From a bacterium (lineage in GTDB: Bacteria; UBP6; JAFGXH01): 64,000 nt of DNA. Below are positions 1-11,438 of this stretch, piece after piece (the stretch's first letter is position 1; each line of letters opens with the position of its first letter). Position numbers and translations under genes: made by a program. The stretch covers positions 7,349 through 71,348 of the forward strand of contig JAMOQH010000188.1 in assembly GCA_027064085.1 (NCBI GenBank). Direction: 5' to 3'. The notes under the pieces were generated by a model. The model was given only the letters and a program-made list of their open reading frames with translations, did no database searches and was not told the DNA's origin.

Positions 1-3000
1 AACTCTATTGGCTGTTAATTCAATGTTGTTAAGCCATGGGTTTAAATCTATTGCACCTGAAGAAGAAAGTTTCTCTATTAGTGCTGCTGTATCACTTGGG
101 GTTGATTTATTAAGTACTTTTTGTAATTTTGAATATTCTTTACCAACTTGTATGCTTGGAACAAATACAGATAAAATTACTTTAAAAAATTCATGAATAC
201 CAATGCCTACACTGTCTGAAATATCTACAAGATAAAATTCTGATAGTAGATAAAATAGATGCCTTCCTAAATAGAATGATGTTTCAATATCATCTCTATC
301 TGCAATCATGTCATTGCCAAGAACAATTACTGATTTAGGCTTAGTGTTTTCAATTCTGATACCTTTAAAGCTAGCTGATTTATAAAAATCATAATTTGGT
401 AATCCAATGGAATTCATAACATTTGCTGCAACTTTATAAACTCTACTTTCTTTTGACATTAAATCTCTTTTTGCATCAATATCAGCGATATGTTTTACTT
501 TTTTCTTTCTATAAAAATTAGCAATAATACCTGAAACTCTAGAAAATACTTCATTGATTGCAATTTGGGTATTAGCAGGATAAACATATTTTTCTAAAGT
601 TGCACGGCTTAATGTTTGATTAATTTTTATTTGCATAATTGGTTTATATGAATTATAAAAATTTGCCTCATCTTCGGTTGCTTTATTGGAATATGATAAT
701 AGAGCAGAATAACAAAATGCTCTATCATATTTCTTCTTTTCGCTATACAGTCTAACAAGAGAGTGTAGTGAGTCAAAATTTATTTCTGATTTTAGATTAT
801 TAAGATGTAAGTCAATTGCTCTATCATAATATTCTGGTAATCTTTCACATAAGTCAATTAATTTTTGTTTAACTTCACTATTATTAGAGTCTAAATTAAT
901 TAATTTTTCATATACATTAATTGCTTTTGCATAATTTTGTAATTGATTAGTATATAGTACTGATAGTTTTTCATAAATATATTTAGATAAATCAATATCG
1001 GTAGGTGATAATTTAGAGAGAATATTAATATATATCTTTTCTAAATCAGCAAATGCAGAAACATTGGTTAATAATTTTTCTATTGCCGTAATAACTTTTG
1101 AGTTTTTAAAGTTAAATTCTAAAATTTTTACTAAATATTTTAAAGAATTCTTTGTATCATTAATTTTATTATAATATAAATCTGCTAAACGATAATAAAT
1201 TACTTCTTTTTCTTCATTTTGGTCAATAAAATTTAACTTATCCTCTAGAGTTACTATGAAATTTTTAAAATCACCCAGTGCTTCATATATTTCTAACATG
1301 TGATTTAAAATAGTTAGGTTTTTTAAATTTTCCTGAATTAGAAATTCAAAATGAGAAATGGCTTTTTTATTATTTTTCAATTCATTTTTATATATTAATG
1401 CAATTTCATAATGGATTTTTAATTTTTCATCATAGTCGTTAATTTTCTTTAATATTTTATTATAATATTCAATTACCTTAGGCCACTGAGATGCCCTTTT
1501 ATAGGAGTCAACAGCAAATTTTAAAGCATCAATATTATATTCATCAATAATCAAAGCTTTGTTGAAATATTTTTCACCCTTTTCAAACTCTTTTAAATCA
1601 GAGTATGAAACACCTAACTTAACATACATATCACCAAGAGTATTAACTTCAATATCATCAAAATAATGAACAAGTCTTTGTTTTGCAACAGAAATTACCG
1701 TTTCGGATTTTCTGTTTTGAACAGAAACCTTATATAGTAATTCCAAATTCTCTTTAAATAATTTATTTAAATTAAATGCTTGTAAAGAATATTCATATAC
1801 TAACTCTGCTTCTATATTCAAAAAGTTTTTAGCCATTGCTCTTCTAAAGTAGTGTAATTCTCTGTTTTCTCTATCACCTTCTAAAATAATTTCAAAATGA
1901 GTATCATACAATTTGTTTAGGTTATCGAAATCTTCTGCAATAAAATATAAGTTACTTAAACTCATAATAGCTTCTGGATTAGTTTGCAAGTTTAAACTTT
2001 CTTCAAATGCATATATCGCAGAAGACGGGTCATCTAATTTTTCAACATATAATTTACCAATTTCATTGTTTAACTCAATTAGCTTAGTTTGATCTTCAAT
2101 TAATTCCTTAAGATTTTCTAAATATGAAATAGTTGATTCATAATCTTCTAAAGTAAAAGAAATTTCCTTTAATTTTATAGCAGCGTTAATAAAATCATAT
2201 TTATTGTTTAGTGCTAATTCAAATGCAGATTTTGCATCTTCTAGTGAGTTAAGTTGAGTTTCTTGTATTAAACCTATTTTATAAAATGCTTCTGCTGCTT
2301 GCTCTGTATCTTCAGTAGAATTTGCAACATCAGATAATAAATTAATAATTTCGCCCCAATCTTCTTTTGCCTCAAATATTTCAAATAATCCCTTTGTTGC
2401 TTCTTTACTAGCAGGGTTTTCTTGAAGAGCTAAATCAAAAAATTCCTTTGCTGTATCAAAATCTTGATATTCTTTTACATAAATATTTGCCAATGAATTA
2501 AAATAATTTACTCTTCTTATTTCATCATTCTCAAAATCAATTAATTTCCTGTATAATTCAACGAGGTCTTCCCAATTGTTATTGGTGTTAAATATTCGAA
2601 TTAAATTATCTGCAGCTTCAATATTTTCAGGCTCATATTCATTTATAACATTAAAATACATTGAAATAGCATCGTCTATTTTATCTTGTTTTTCTAATAA
2701 ATTAGAAAGTTTTAGCATTGATACTATTTTAAAATTACTATCATTATTAATTAAGAAATTTAATAGAATTGACAACTCTTCCCAGTTTTCTTGTTTTCTA
2801 TAGCTGTTTTCTAAAACATTAAAAGCATCTTCATTATTGATATCTAGTTTGATAATTTCATTATAAGATTTTAATACTAATTGTTTATCAAACTCATTCG
2901 CAAAATCAATTACCTGTAACCACAAACTTATTTTTTCTTCATAATCATCAATGTGCTTGATCTTTTTCTGATAAACATTAACAAGTTTAGGATAATTTTC

Positions 3001-6000
3001 AGTATCATTATAGATTCTATCTAGATTTTCTAAAGCATCAATCTCATCATCATATAAATTTACTAACTCTTCAAGAACCTCAGATGCTTTCTCAATATTT
3101 TCTAAGTTTTCCTCATAATTAGATGATAGTTTATAATAGTATTCTTTAATAGTGGAGTCATCTTCTTCTAAATCTATTATTCTTTCCAGAATATTAGATA
3201 GTTCACTCCAGTTTCCTTCCTGTGAATATAGGGATTCTAGATTAAATAGTATTTCTTTATTTTTAGGCTCTAAGTTTAATAATAATTTATATCTTTTTAT
3301 TGAGTTTTCAATATCTCCTAGTTCATCTCTATAAACGCTAGCAATATTTTTTATTAGAGAATTTTTTAAACTATCGTCAGTTAAAATATTTAATATTTTA
3401 TCTGCAGTATCGATATATAAGTTCCAAAGTCCTGACTGTTCACCTAAACTATTAAATATTTCTAATAATTCGGCATTATTTATAAACAATGCTAATGTTT
3501 TAGCAATATATTCAAAAGCTTTTTCATAATCGGCAATATTTTCTATTAAAATATTAATAATCTTTATATAGGTAGGATAATTATCATCTAAAAGAAGTAT
3601 TTTTAATTCAAGCAAAGGAATGATTTGCTCCCAGTCATCAAGTCCTTCATATAAACCAATAAGACTTTCAATTACTTCTAAATTTTTATCATCTAGTTCA
3701 ATGATTGCCTTGTATGCCTCAATTGCTCTTTCTGAGTCTCCTATCTTATCAAGAGAAATATCTGCAATTCTCTTGTATAGAGCGAGTTTTTCATCTAATT
3801 CATTAACGGTAGAAAGTTTATCATCTAATATAATAATTAGTTCATCATACATTTCTTGTGATTCATATATTCCAATTAAACGATTTAAAGTAGCGTTTCT
3901 TTTAGGAAAGAATTCTAAATCTCTACTTGCGATTTGAACAACTTCATCATAGCTTTCATATTCTATTAGTTTATTTTCAAATAAATCAAAGTTTTCAAGT
4001 AGTAAATCCTTAATGTTTAAATTTAATTCTTTGATATATTTAAGAATTAAGGAGTCATTATAAGATGAGTTAAAATCATCATAACCTTGTTCTAATGTTG
4101 AAATTAAAACTCTCATAATATCAAAAAATTCATCAATTAGAGCATTTTCTAAGAAAATATTTTTTAATTCTAGTAAAGCAGCAAGGTATTGAGGTTCTAT
4201 TTCTAAAATTGCTTGAAATTTCTCAATTGCTTTATTGTAATTATTTAACTTTTCTTTATTATTATACAGTTCTGCCAAAGTATTAAAATAGGAAATTCTT
4301 TCATTATCTTCTAAATCTAAACCATATTCTAAAATATAGTTTTCATAATTTTCAGCTAATTTTTCTATGTTGTTATTAGTGGAGTATAATTCTATTAAGT
4401 TTAAGTATGCTTCTTTTTTTTCAAGATTAATATCTAAAATATTATTCCAAACTTCTTCAGCTTCATCCCACTTACCTTCTTCTTTATATATTCTTCCTAG
4501 TTTTAATAAAACATCAACTCTATCATCTTCTTCTAGTTCTGTATTTAGAATTAGCTTGTAAATTTCTACTAATGCATCTTTTCTTCCTTCATTTAAAACT
4601 TCAAGCATCTTTAAAACATCAATATTATTTGGCGAAATTTCAATAATTTTATTAAGAGTTAAAATAGTTGATTCTTTATCATTTAATTCGTATTCTTGAA
4701 TTGTTGCAAGTTTTTGTAAAATATCTATTTTCTCTTCATCAACTTTAGACAGAACAGATAGTTTGTTGTAAATACCCTCTAAAGCCTTAAAATCTCCATT
4801 ATTTTGATAAATAATTTCCAACTTTTGTAGAACATCAATATTTTCAGAATAAAGAGTATATTTCAAGAAATGTTCTTTAGCCTTTTCTAGATTATCCATA
4901 TATTCAAAGTACAACTCACCAAGTTTTAGGTGTAATTTATCACTTAGTGTTTCATCTTTAATACTTTCAATATTTAATTCAATAAAAGATATAAAGTCTT
5001 CATAATTTGAAAGAGTATCTGTTAAGTCAATCAGCTTGTAACCTAAATCTGAATCAAAATCAAGCACAAATGCTTTCTTATAGAAATCATATGCTTCTTC
5101 AAAATTACTTAAATACTCTTCATTTACTTTTGAGATATTAATATATAAATCTTTTTTATTTTCAGGTGTTTTAATAAAATCAACTTTCTTTTTTAGAATG
5201 CTTACATATCTATCCCAATCTTCTAATTTTAGAAAACTATCCTTTAGGGTTTCTAAGATACTATTTTTGATATCATTGTTACTTTCATCTAATTCATCAA
5301 AAATAATTTCTAATTCATCAAGAGCTAGACCATTATTGTAGTCAATTTCTATTATTTTTTGATATGTTTTTACAGCCATTGACATATCATTAAGCATTTC
5401 TTTGTATATTTCTGAAATTCTATTGTATAATTCAATTTTTTCTTGAGGATTTTCGACTATTTCTGTTTGTTCTGTTAATAATTCAACTAATTGCTGGAAA
5501 AGTCCTAATTCACTTAAATATATAGCTAGCTTTTCATAATATTCTAGATTATTTGGTTCTAGGTCTTTTAAATCATATAGTGCACTAATTACCACATTTT
5601 TATCTTCAATAAAATCTTCAGAAATATTTGATTTTTTAGTTAATAATAATAATTTTAGTTCATAGGGTAATTTCTCATCTTTTGTTTCAAGAGTATCTGA
5701 TTCATTAATCTCGTTAGTTTCATTGATTTCAGAATCAGAAACTTCACTGTTTTCTAGATTATCTTCTTCTGAAGTAATTTCTAGTTGATTTGTTGATAAT
5801 ATTTTATCAATTGATTTAATAAAGTCACTATAAGATTCTGTAATATCAAGTAAGCCTTCAATGTTAACAATCATTTCTTCATTACTTGGATTTTCTTCAA
5901 AGTATTTTAGAGCATAGACTAAGGATTTATCAAAAATATTTAAGTTTTCCTTGTAAATATTGCTTAGTTTACTATATATTTCTAGTTTTAGAGCCTTTTC

Positions 6001-9000
6001 AATATCTTGTTCTAATACTAGGTTATATAATTCAGCTAGCTCTTCCCATTTAGAGATTGTCTCATAAGTTGTTTCTAAGGTTTCATAAATGCTTAAGATT
6101 AAACTTTCTTCATTTAAAAATGCTTCTAGATACAATAGTGCATCTTCATTATAAGGATTTAAACTTAGTAATAAAGTTAAGGATTCTATAGATTTATCTA
6201 AGTCTTTTAAGTTTTCTTTTGAATTTTTAGCTCTATTTAATAAAGCGATTTCTTTATCATCTTCTATAACATTTTCTATTTCTAGCTTATAAAGGGCGTC
6301 TAACTCTTCAAATTTATTAAGTTTTTTGTAAATGTCTATTAATTTATTATAGTTTTCTGCCTCTTGTTGTTCGTTTTCAATCATGATTTTTATAAATTCA
6401 ATACTTGCTTCTAAGTCATTTAAAATATCAACATAAACACTTATTATTTTTAATAGAAATTCTTTTTTACTATAATATTCATCTTCGAATTCAACTGCAA
6501 GTTTGTATAATTCAATAAGTTTATTCCAGTCCTCATTATTTTGATATATAGTTTCTAATGTTTCAAACATATCTATGGAATGATTTAGTTGATAGATTTT
6601 CATATAGGTTTCGGATGCAGAGTTAATATCTTTTATAAAGTCTTGCTCTATTGTTGCTGCTTCATTTAAAAGGGTTACTCTATCATCTAGATTTTCTTTG
6701 GATTCTGCTTTAAAGAGATATAAGTCTCTAATGATAAGATAATCTTCTTTTTTTTGATAAGTATCTAAAAGTTTTTCAAATAATTCGTCATTGCTTGGTT
6801 TATTTTTAAATGCTTTTAAGAAGTATAAATTAGCCTTTTCTGTATCATTGTTATTTTGATATATTGTAGCAATTTCATTATAAATTAAGTAATCTCCACC
6901 TTTTTCTTGAGATATTTTATCTAACTTTTCAAGAAGTAAAACTTCTTCATCAAGCTCAAATGATAATATTTCTTCTAAAACATTTTCATTTTCATTTTCT
7001 GTTCCATATCTAAGCATCTTAAATAATGTATTGTAAATATTTTCCTTTTCAGCTAAATATTCGTTGTATATATTATAAATTAACTCATAATATGTCCTCT
7101 TTTCTTTATCTGTTTCAGAGAGTTCAATGATTAGGTTATAGATTTTTATTAAATCATTCCATAATTTTCTATTTGTAAAAAACTGAACAATTGTTTCTAA
7201 GTTACTAAAAAGTAATTCTTTTTTATTTAACAATAGCTGAAAAATAATTCCTCTTAATTCTGCTCGTGAAGAATCAGACAGTGTATCATGCACATCTATG
7301 TAGTGTTCTAATGTTTTTTGAGTGTCATTTTCTATATTTGAATAAATTTCTCCCAATTCAGAGATTATTCCTACAATATAATCATCATTTGTTTTTAGCA
7401 TATCTTCCATAGTCAGAAGAATTTTTATAATTTCATCATAATTTTCTAGTTTTCTATAAAACAATTTTTTAGTTTCATATGCTTCAATAATTGTTTCGTC
7501 TATATCTATAACTGAATCTAATAATTGAATTGCTTCTTCAAGTTTATTAAAATAAAGTCCTTCTACTTTTGCTAAAGCTACTTTATTTAATAATTTTTCA
7601 TTATCTGGTAATAATTTATGTTTTTTTAGTAAGATATCGTGTAGCATTTCATAGTTTTCTGATTCCAAATATATCTTTTCAAGAGAATTTAATATTTCTA
7701 GATTATCACCATCTTCATCTAGTATGACATTGTAAAAACTTTGAGCCGTATCATGTTCTTTCATATAGATATCGTATATCTTTCCTAGTCTTGCAAGAAT
7801 ATTTATTCTTACCATTTTATCGTCTACTTCATCTTTATATTGTCTTAGAATAGATATTAAATCAGAAAAATCATCAAGTTTATAAGATAATTCTTCTAAT
7901 GAATTTAATATTTCATTATTGCTCAAGTCTTTTATATATAATTCTTTTTTGTATTGGTATGCTAATTGATATTCTTCAAAAACATCTGAAAGCAAAGTTG
8001 AAAGTTTTAGTTTATATACAGCATGATCTGTTTCAGATAAATTAAAGTCGTTTAAAACCTTTTCTAATAATATTCTTATGGAGTTATAATCTTCTAATTT
8101 ATTATGGTATTTTAGCAATAAGTTTAATAATGGTAAATATTTTTTATCAAAAAGAATTTCCTCAAGATGAATTAATTTTTCTTTAGTAACATTTAATTCA
8201 AATGCTAAATCAAAAAATTCTACGAATTTTTCTAAATTTTCTAAATTATTTAAATAAGCTTTAGCTATTTCAGTATATAGTATTTCAAGTTCATCATTTT
8301 CAACCAATTTTGTTTTACTAACCGCAACATCTACCCATTCTTGATATCTATTTTCAGAAAGATAGAAAAACATTAACATATTAATCGCTGTTAAATTTTT
8401 ATCATCAATATCTAAAATCATTTTTAAATATAATACGGCTTTTTCTGTTTCTTTGTTTTTATTAAAAGAAATGCTTGCCATTTCCTTTAATAAATCAATT
8501 TTTTTATCTCCGGAGAGGAAGTCTAATTTTTTACTATAGATAACTACAAGATTCTCATAGTCATCAAGTAGTGCAAGAAGGTCTATTAAGTTATCAATAT
8601 ATTTTAGCTGTGGTTTTAAGTTTATTAATTCAAAATATAGAGTTCGGCTATCTTCATATCTGTCTAATTCTGTATAAACAGCTATTGCTCTATTATATAA
8701 TTCCTCAATAATATTTTCATCATCAATTTCTTTAATTAAATCTATTAAAGTATTTACAAAAAGTTCTCTATTGTTTCCATCTATAGATAATTCATTTAAA
8801 TTGTCTATAATAAACATATCTTTTGTTAATAAAAATTTTTCTTTTTCGTTTTGAAAAGCATCTTCATATCTTTCTTGCTCCATATAAAGATTTGTTAGCT
8901 CATCAAAAATTTCAATTTTTTCATTTTCTGTATTCACAAGAGCAATTTTTTCTTTTATTATAGGAAAAATTAAATCCAATTTATCTATTTCTCTATATAT

Positions 9001-11436
9001 TTGTTGGATTTTATCTAAAATTTCAATACTATCATGATAATAATTATTGTACTCAATTAAAGCGTATAGTAATTTTTCATTACTTTCTAGGTAGTTTTCT
9101 GAAATTGATATAGCCTTAAGTGCATATTCTTTTCTTTTATCACCATCTAGTTTGTTAATTATTTCTAATACAATCTCATAGTAAAAGTTAAAATCATTAA
9201 TGATTTCAAAAAGAGAATCAATTTCTTCAAATCTTAATGATTCAAAATATAAATCAACTAGGCGCTTTAAAATATCTTTATTATCTTGATTTAATTGAAT
9301 AAATTCTAAGTAATAATTAATTGCATTTTCAAAAGTTTCGGGGGTGTCATATATCTTTGCAAGGCTTAAAATAATATCAGAGTTTTTATCTAACTCATAA
9401 AGCTTTAATAATGCCTCTAATTGTTTTTCTGTATTATTATCGTTTTTAGAGTTTTTTAGTATGTTTTTATATGCAAAAATATTGTTTTCATCTATTTCTA
9501 ATATTTTATTAATTATAAAATCAATTCTTGTTTTATCATTTTTTAAATTATCAATTGTAAAGTGATAAAGTTCTTTTAACATTTCAACTTTACTGTCATC
9601 GCTTTGACTTAATTCAATCTCTTTTAGTGTTAGGTCATATAATTTATCATATTTTTTAGAATTTTGATATATTTCCTTTAGTCTTTCTAAGGCATCACCG
9701 TTTTCTACATCAATATCTAAAACTTTTTCATAATAAAGAGCGGCTTCCAAGGATTTTCTTAGGTTTTTAATGTATACATCTGCTATTTGAAAATAAATCT
9801 CTATCCTTTCAAAATCATCAACGGCTTCTGCTTTTTGTATTAAAACTTTGATGTATTCATTCCAACGATTTTTTGAATAATTGAAGTCTAATAAGAAATT
9901 AAGTGCTGTTATATTTTTAGGGTCATATGTTAGTAGTTTTTTATAAAGATTAGTTGTATCTTGTTTTAATTGAGTTGCTGTTAAATCAATTATTTCTTCT
10001 TGTACAAAGATTATTTCCTCAAGGTTTTCTTCTAGGTTTTTTTCAAGATAAGAAATATAATCTTTAAGTAAACTGAGTAGTGCTCTCCACTTTGAACTAT
10101 CTTTATAAATTCTTTTTAATGCTTCAATTGCATCTTTATCGTTTGGTTTAATCTTTAATATAGACTTGTAGGAATCCGTAACCTTAAACATATTATTTGC
10201 TACTTCAGCCACTTCAGCCATTTCTCTATAGACTTCAATAATATCTTCTTCGTTTTCTAGTGCTTTAATTTTTTTGGTTAATATTTCAAAAACTTTTCTA
10301 TTATTTCCTTTGTGTTTATAGAATTCTAAATAAATATAATCATACTTAAAGTTTTTAGAATCTAGGCCTTCTGATTTTTTTGCATAGAATTCAGCTTTAT
10401 CTAGATTATCGGTATACTCGTAAATAAACTCGACTAAAAAGTTAGTTAAATATAGTTGATATTCCTTGTTATTTACTTTCTTTAAAATGCTTTCAATTAA
10501 TTCAATTAATTCTTCATGCTTAGCGTTTTCAACCGAATAATTGACAGCAGACTCTAAGATATCTTTATTGTCTGGAGTTAATGATAACAATGCTTTATAT
10601 ATAGAAAATCCTTTCTTTTTTACAACTCTATTATCTATAAATAATACATCAAGTAATTTCATATAATCTTTTTTATTTTCTTCATCAGGGGTTTCTTGAA
10701 GCTTATCTAGGATAAAATCCACAATAGGATCAATATTATTATTATCAATAAAAATTCTTTTTATAAGAAGAGAAATTTCTTCATTTTTAGGGTTTAATTC
10801 AATTGATTTAATTAGAAATTCTTGTGCTTTTAGCATATCGCTAGAATGATTCAAGTGAATTTCTGCAATATTTAGAAAATACATTGACTTTATTGAGTTA
10901 TCATCAGTTGAATTTAATTTAGATTCAAAATTTTCAATCATTTTTTCCCAATTGTTTTTAGCCATTAGGATTTCATCAATATTTTCTTCCAGATTTTCAT
11001 TGTCTGGATTTAACTCTAGTGATTTATTATAAAATTTTAATGCAACAGATGGCTGTAAAAGCATTTCATTATAGAAATCTCCTAGCTCTAAGTAAAGTTT
11101 TGCTTTACTATCATTATTGTCTAGTATCATTGAATAGTATTCAGTAAGCTGGATTAATTCTTTATATTTTCCATGGGTTTCATAATGAGATTTTAATAAG
11201 TTAAAAAACTCTTCACTTTCATAATGTTCGAATAGTTTAATCAAACTTGCTTCATATAACTCTTGACTAACACTAGGTTGTAATTTTATTAATTCTGAAA
11301 GTAAAGGATATTTTTTATCCAAGCTTATTATATCTCTTTTTAATAATAAATTATAGAGAGTAATTATATCTTTGGGTAATGCTTTTTCTACAAACTCTTG
11401 AATAGATAAATTTTCTTCTAATAATCTTTTAATCAT
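1..11436 (-). CDS. Giant TPR-repeat protein, 3' end outside the window
   Basis: The frame is open from the ATG at 11436 to the left edge without a stop, giving 3812 visible codons. Almost all of it is degenerate TPR-like helical pairs about 34-40 residues apart (recurring A..Y.k.L.l.p.n), probably near a hundred units. An acidic low-complexity linker rich in E, N, S and T, around residues 1878-1920, splits the solenoid in two. The last roughly 200 visible residues are not TPR: they form a compact domain (PKSVIVLGNDMI, then GRHLFYLLSEF) that resembles the C-terminus of the second giant TPR protein (19147-24111). No signal peptide is seen, so a cytoplasmic scaffold is likely. The start overlaps nothing; GGAGAG lies in the end of the upstream lipoprotein gene, whose stop is two bases away, so translation is probably coupled. 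Similar giant TPR proteins are known in myxobacteria; function is unknown. Confidence 0.9.
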   Translation of the reverse strand, partial: MIKRLLEENLSIQEFVEKALPKDIITLYNLLLKRDIISLDKKYPLLSELIKLQPSVSQELYEASLIKLFEHYESEEFFNLLKSHYETHGKYKELIQLTEYYSMILDNNDSKAKLYLELGDFYNEMLLQPSVALKFYNKSLELNPDNENLEENIDEILMAKNNWEKMIENFESKLNSTDDNSIKSMYFLNIAEIHLNHSSDMLKAQEFLIKSIELNPKNEEISLLIKRIFIDNNNIDPIVDFILDKLQETPDEENKKDYMKLLDVLFIDNRVVKKKGFSIYKALLSLTPDNKDILESAVNYSVENAKHEELIELIESILKKVNNKEYQLYLTNFLVEFIYEYTDNLDKAEFYAKKSEGLDSKNFKYDYIYLEFYKHKGNNRKVFEILTKKIKALENEEDIIEVYREMAEVAEVANNMFKVTDSYKSILKIKPNDKDAIEALKRIYKDSSKWRALLSLLKDYISYLEKNLEENLEEIIFVQEEIIDLTATQLKQDTTNLYKKLLTYDPKNITALNFLLDFNYSKNRWNEYIKVLIQKAEAVDDFERIEIYFQIADVYIKNLRKSLEAALYYEKVLDIDVENGDALERLKEIYQNSKKYDKLYDLTLKEIELSQSDDSKVEMLKELYHFTIDNLKNDKTRIDFIINKILEIDENNIFAYKNILKNSKNDNNTEKQLEALLKLYELDKNSDIILSLAKIYDTPETFENAINYYLEFIQLNQDNKDILKRLVDLYFESLRFEEIDSLFEIINDFNFYYEIVLEIINKLDGDKRKEYALKAISISENYLESNEKLLYALIEYNNYYHDSIEILDKIQQIYREIDKLDLIFPIIKEKIALVNTENEKIEIFDELTNLYMEQERYEDAFQNEKEKFLLTKDMFIIDNLNELSIDGNNRELFVNTLIDLIKEIDDENIIEELYNRAIAVYTELDRYEDSRTLYFELINLKPQLKYIDNLIDLLALLDDYENLVVIYSKKLDFLSGDKKIDLLKEMASISFNKNKETEKAVLYLKMILDIDDKNLTAINMLMFFYLSENRYQEWVDVAVSKTKLVENDELEILYTEIAKAYLNNLENLEKFVEFFDLAFELNVTKEKLIHLEEILFDKKYLPLLNLLLKYHNKLEDYNSIRILLEKVLNDFNLSETDHAVYKLKLSTLLSDVFEEYQLAYQYKKELYIKDLSNNEILNSLEELSYKLDDFSDLISILRQYKDEVDDKMVRINILARLGKIYDIYMKEHDTAQSFYNVILDEDGDNLEILNSLEKIYLESENYEMLHDILLKKHKLLPDNEKLLNKVALAKVEGLYFNKLEEAIQLLDSVIDIDETIIEAYETKKLFYRKLENYDEIIKILLTMEDMLKTNDDYIVGIISELGEIYSNIENDTQKTLEHYIDVHDTLSDSSRAELRGIIFQLLLNKKELLFSNLETIVQFFTNRKLWNDLIKIYNLIIELSETDKEKRTYYELIYNIYNEYLAEKENIYNTLFKMLRYGTENENENVLEEILSFELDEEVLLLEKLDKISQEKGGDYLIYNEIATIYQNNNDTEKANLYFLKAFKNKPSNDELFEKLLDTYQKKEDYLIIRDLYLFKAESKENLDDRVTLLNEAATIEQDFIKDINSASETYMKIYQLNHSIDMFETLETIYQNNEDWNKLIELYKLAVEFEDEYYSKKEFLLKIISVYVDILNDLEASIEFIKIMIENEQQEAENYNKLIDIYKKLNKFEELDALYKLEIENVIEDDKEIALLNRAKNSKENLKDLDKSIESLTLLLSLNPYNEDALLYLEAFLNEESLILSIYETLETTYETISKWEELAELYNLVLEQDIEKALKLEIYSKLSNIYKENLNIFDKSLVYALKYFEENPSNEEMIVNIEGLLDITESYSDFIKSIDKILSTNQLEITSEEDNLENSEVSDSEINETNEINESDTLETKDEKLPYELKLLLLTKKSNISEDFIEDKNVVISALYDLKDLEPNNLEYYEKLAIYLSELGLFQQLVELLTEQTEIVENPQEKIELYNRISEIYKEMLNDMSMAVKTYQKIIEIDYNNGLALDELEIIFDELDESNNDIKNSILETLKDSFLKLEDWDRYVSILKKKVDFIKTPENKKDLYINISKVNEEYLSNFEEAYDFYKKAFVLDFDSDLGYKLIDLTDTLSNYEDFISFIELNIESIKDETLSDKLHLKLGELYFEYMDNLEKAKEHFLKYTLYSENIDVLQKLEIIYQNNGDFKALEGIYNKLSVLSKVDEEKIDILQKLATIQEYELNDKESTILTLNKIIEISPNNIDVLKMLEVLNEGRKDALVEIYKLILNTELEEDDRVDVLLKLGRIYKEEGKWDEAEEVWNNILDINLEKKEAYLNLIELYSTNNNIEKLAENYENYILEYGLDLEDNERISYFNTLAELYNNKEKLNNYNKAIEKFQAILEIEPQYLAALLELKNIFLENALIDEFFDIMRVLISTLEQGYDDFNSSYNDSLILKYIKELNLNIKDLLLENFDLFENKLIEYESYDEVVQIASRDLEFFPKRNATLNRLIGIYESQEMYDELIIILDDKLSTVNELDEKLALYKRIADISLDKIGDSERAIEAYKAIIELDDKNLEVIESLIGLYEGLDDWEQIIPLLELKILLLDDNYPTYIKIINILIENIADYEKAFEYIAKTLALFINNAELLEIFNSLGEQSGLWNLYIDTADKILNILTDDSLKNSLIKNIASVYRDELGDIENSIKRYKLLLNLEPKNKEILFNLESLYSQEGNWSELSNILERIIDLEEDDSTIKEYYYKLSSNYEENLENIEKASEVLEELVNLYDDEIDALENLDRIYNDTENYPKLVNVYQKKIKHIDDYEEKISLWLQVIDFANEFDKQLVLKSYNEIIKLDINNEDAFNVLENSYRKQENWEELSILLNFLINNDSNFKIVSMLKLSNLLEKQDKIDDAISMYFNVINEYEPENIEAADNLIRIFNTNNNWEDLVELYRKLIDFENDEIRRVNYFNSLANIYVKEYQDFDTAKEFFDLALQENPASKEATKGLFEIFEAKEDWGEIINLLSDVANSTEDTEQAAEAFYKIGLIQETQLNSLEDAKSAFELALNNKYDFINAAIKLKEISFTLEDYESTISYLENLKELIEDQTKLIELNNEIGKLYVEKLDDPSSAIYAFEESLNLQTNPEAIMSLSNLYFIAEDFDNLNKLYDTHFEIILEGDRENRELHYFRRAMAKNFLNIEAELVYEYSLQAFNLNKLFKENLELLYKVSVQNRKSETVISVAKQRLVHYFDDIEVNTLGDMYVKLGVSYSDLKEFEKGEKYFNKALIIDEYNIDALKFAVDSYKRASQWPKVIEYYNKILKKINDYDEKLKIHYEIALIYKNELKNNKKAISHFEFLIQENLKNLTILNHMLEIYEALGDFKNFIVTLEDKLNFIDQNEEKEVIYYRLADLYYNKINDTKNSLKYLVKILEFNFKNSKVITAIEKLLTNVSAFADLEKIYINILSKLSPTDIDLSKYIYEKLSVLYTNQLQNYAKAINVYEKLINLDSNNSEVKQKLIDLCERLPEYYDRAIDLHLNNLKSEINFDSLHSLVRLYSEKKKYDRAFCYSALLSYSNKATEDEANFYNSYKPIMQIKINQTLSRATLEKYVYPANTQIAINEVFSRVSGIIANFYRKKKVKHIADIDAKRDLMSKESRVYKVAANVMNSIGLPNYDFYKSASFKGIRIENTKPKSVIVLGNDMIADRDDIETSFYLGRHLFYLLSEFYLVDISDSVGIGIHEFFKVILSVFVPSIQVGKEYSKLQKVLNKSTPSDTAALIEKLSSSGAIDLNPWLNNIELTANRV

Positions 11437-11438
11437 AA

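Noticed and set aside
2576-4561. Several plus-strand ORFs of 60-105 codons in the giant TPR region
   Set aside because: They are shadows on the opposite strand of a single long minus-strand coding frame; they have no ribosome-binding sites or family resemblance.
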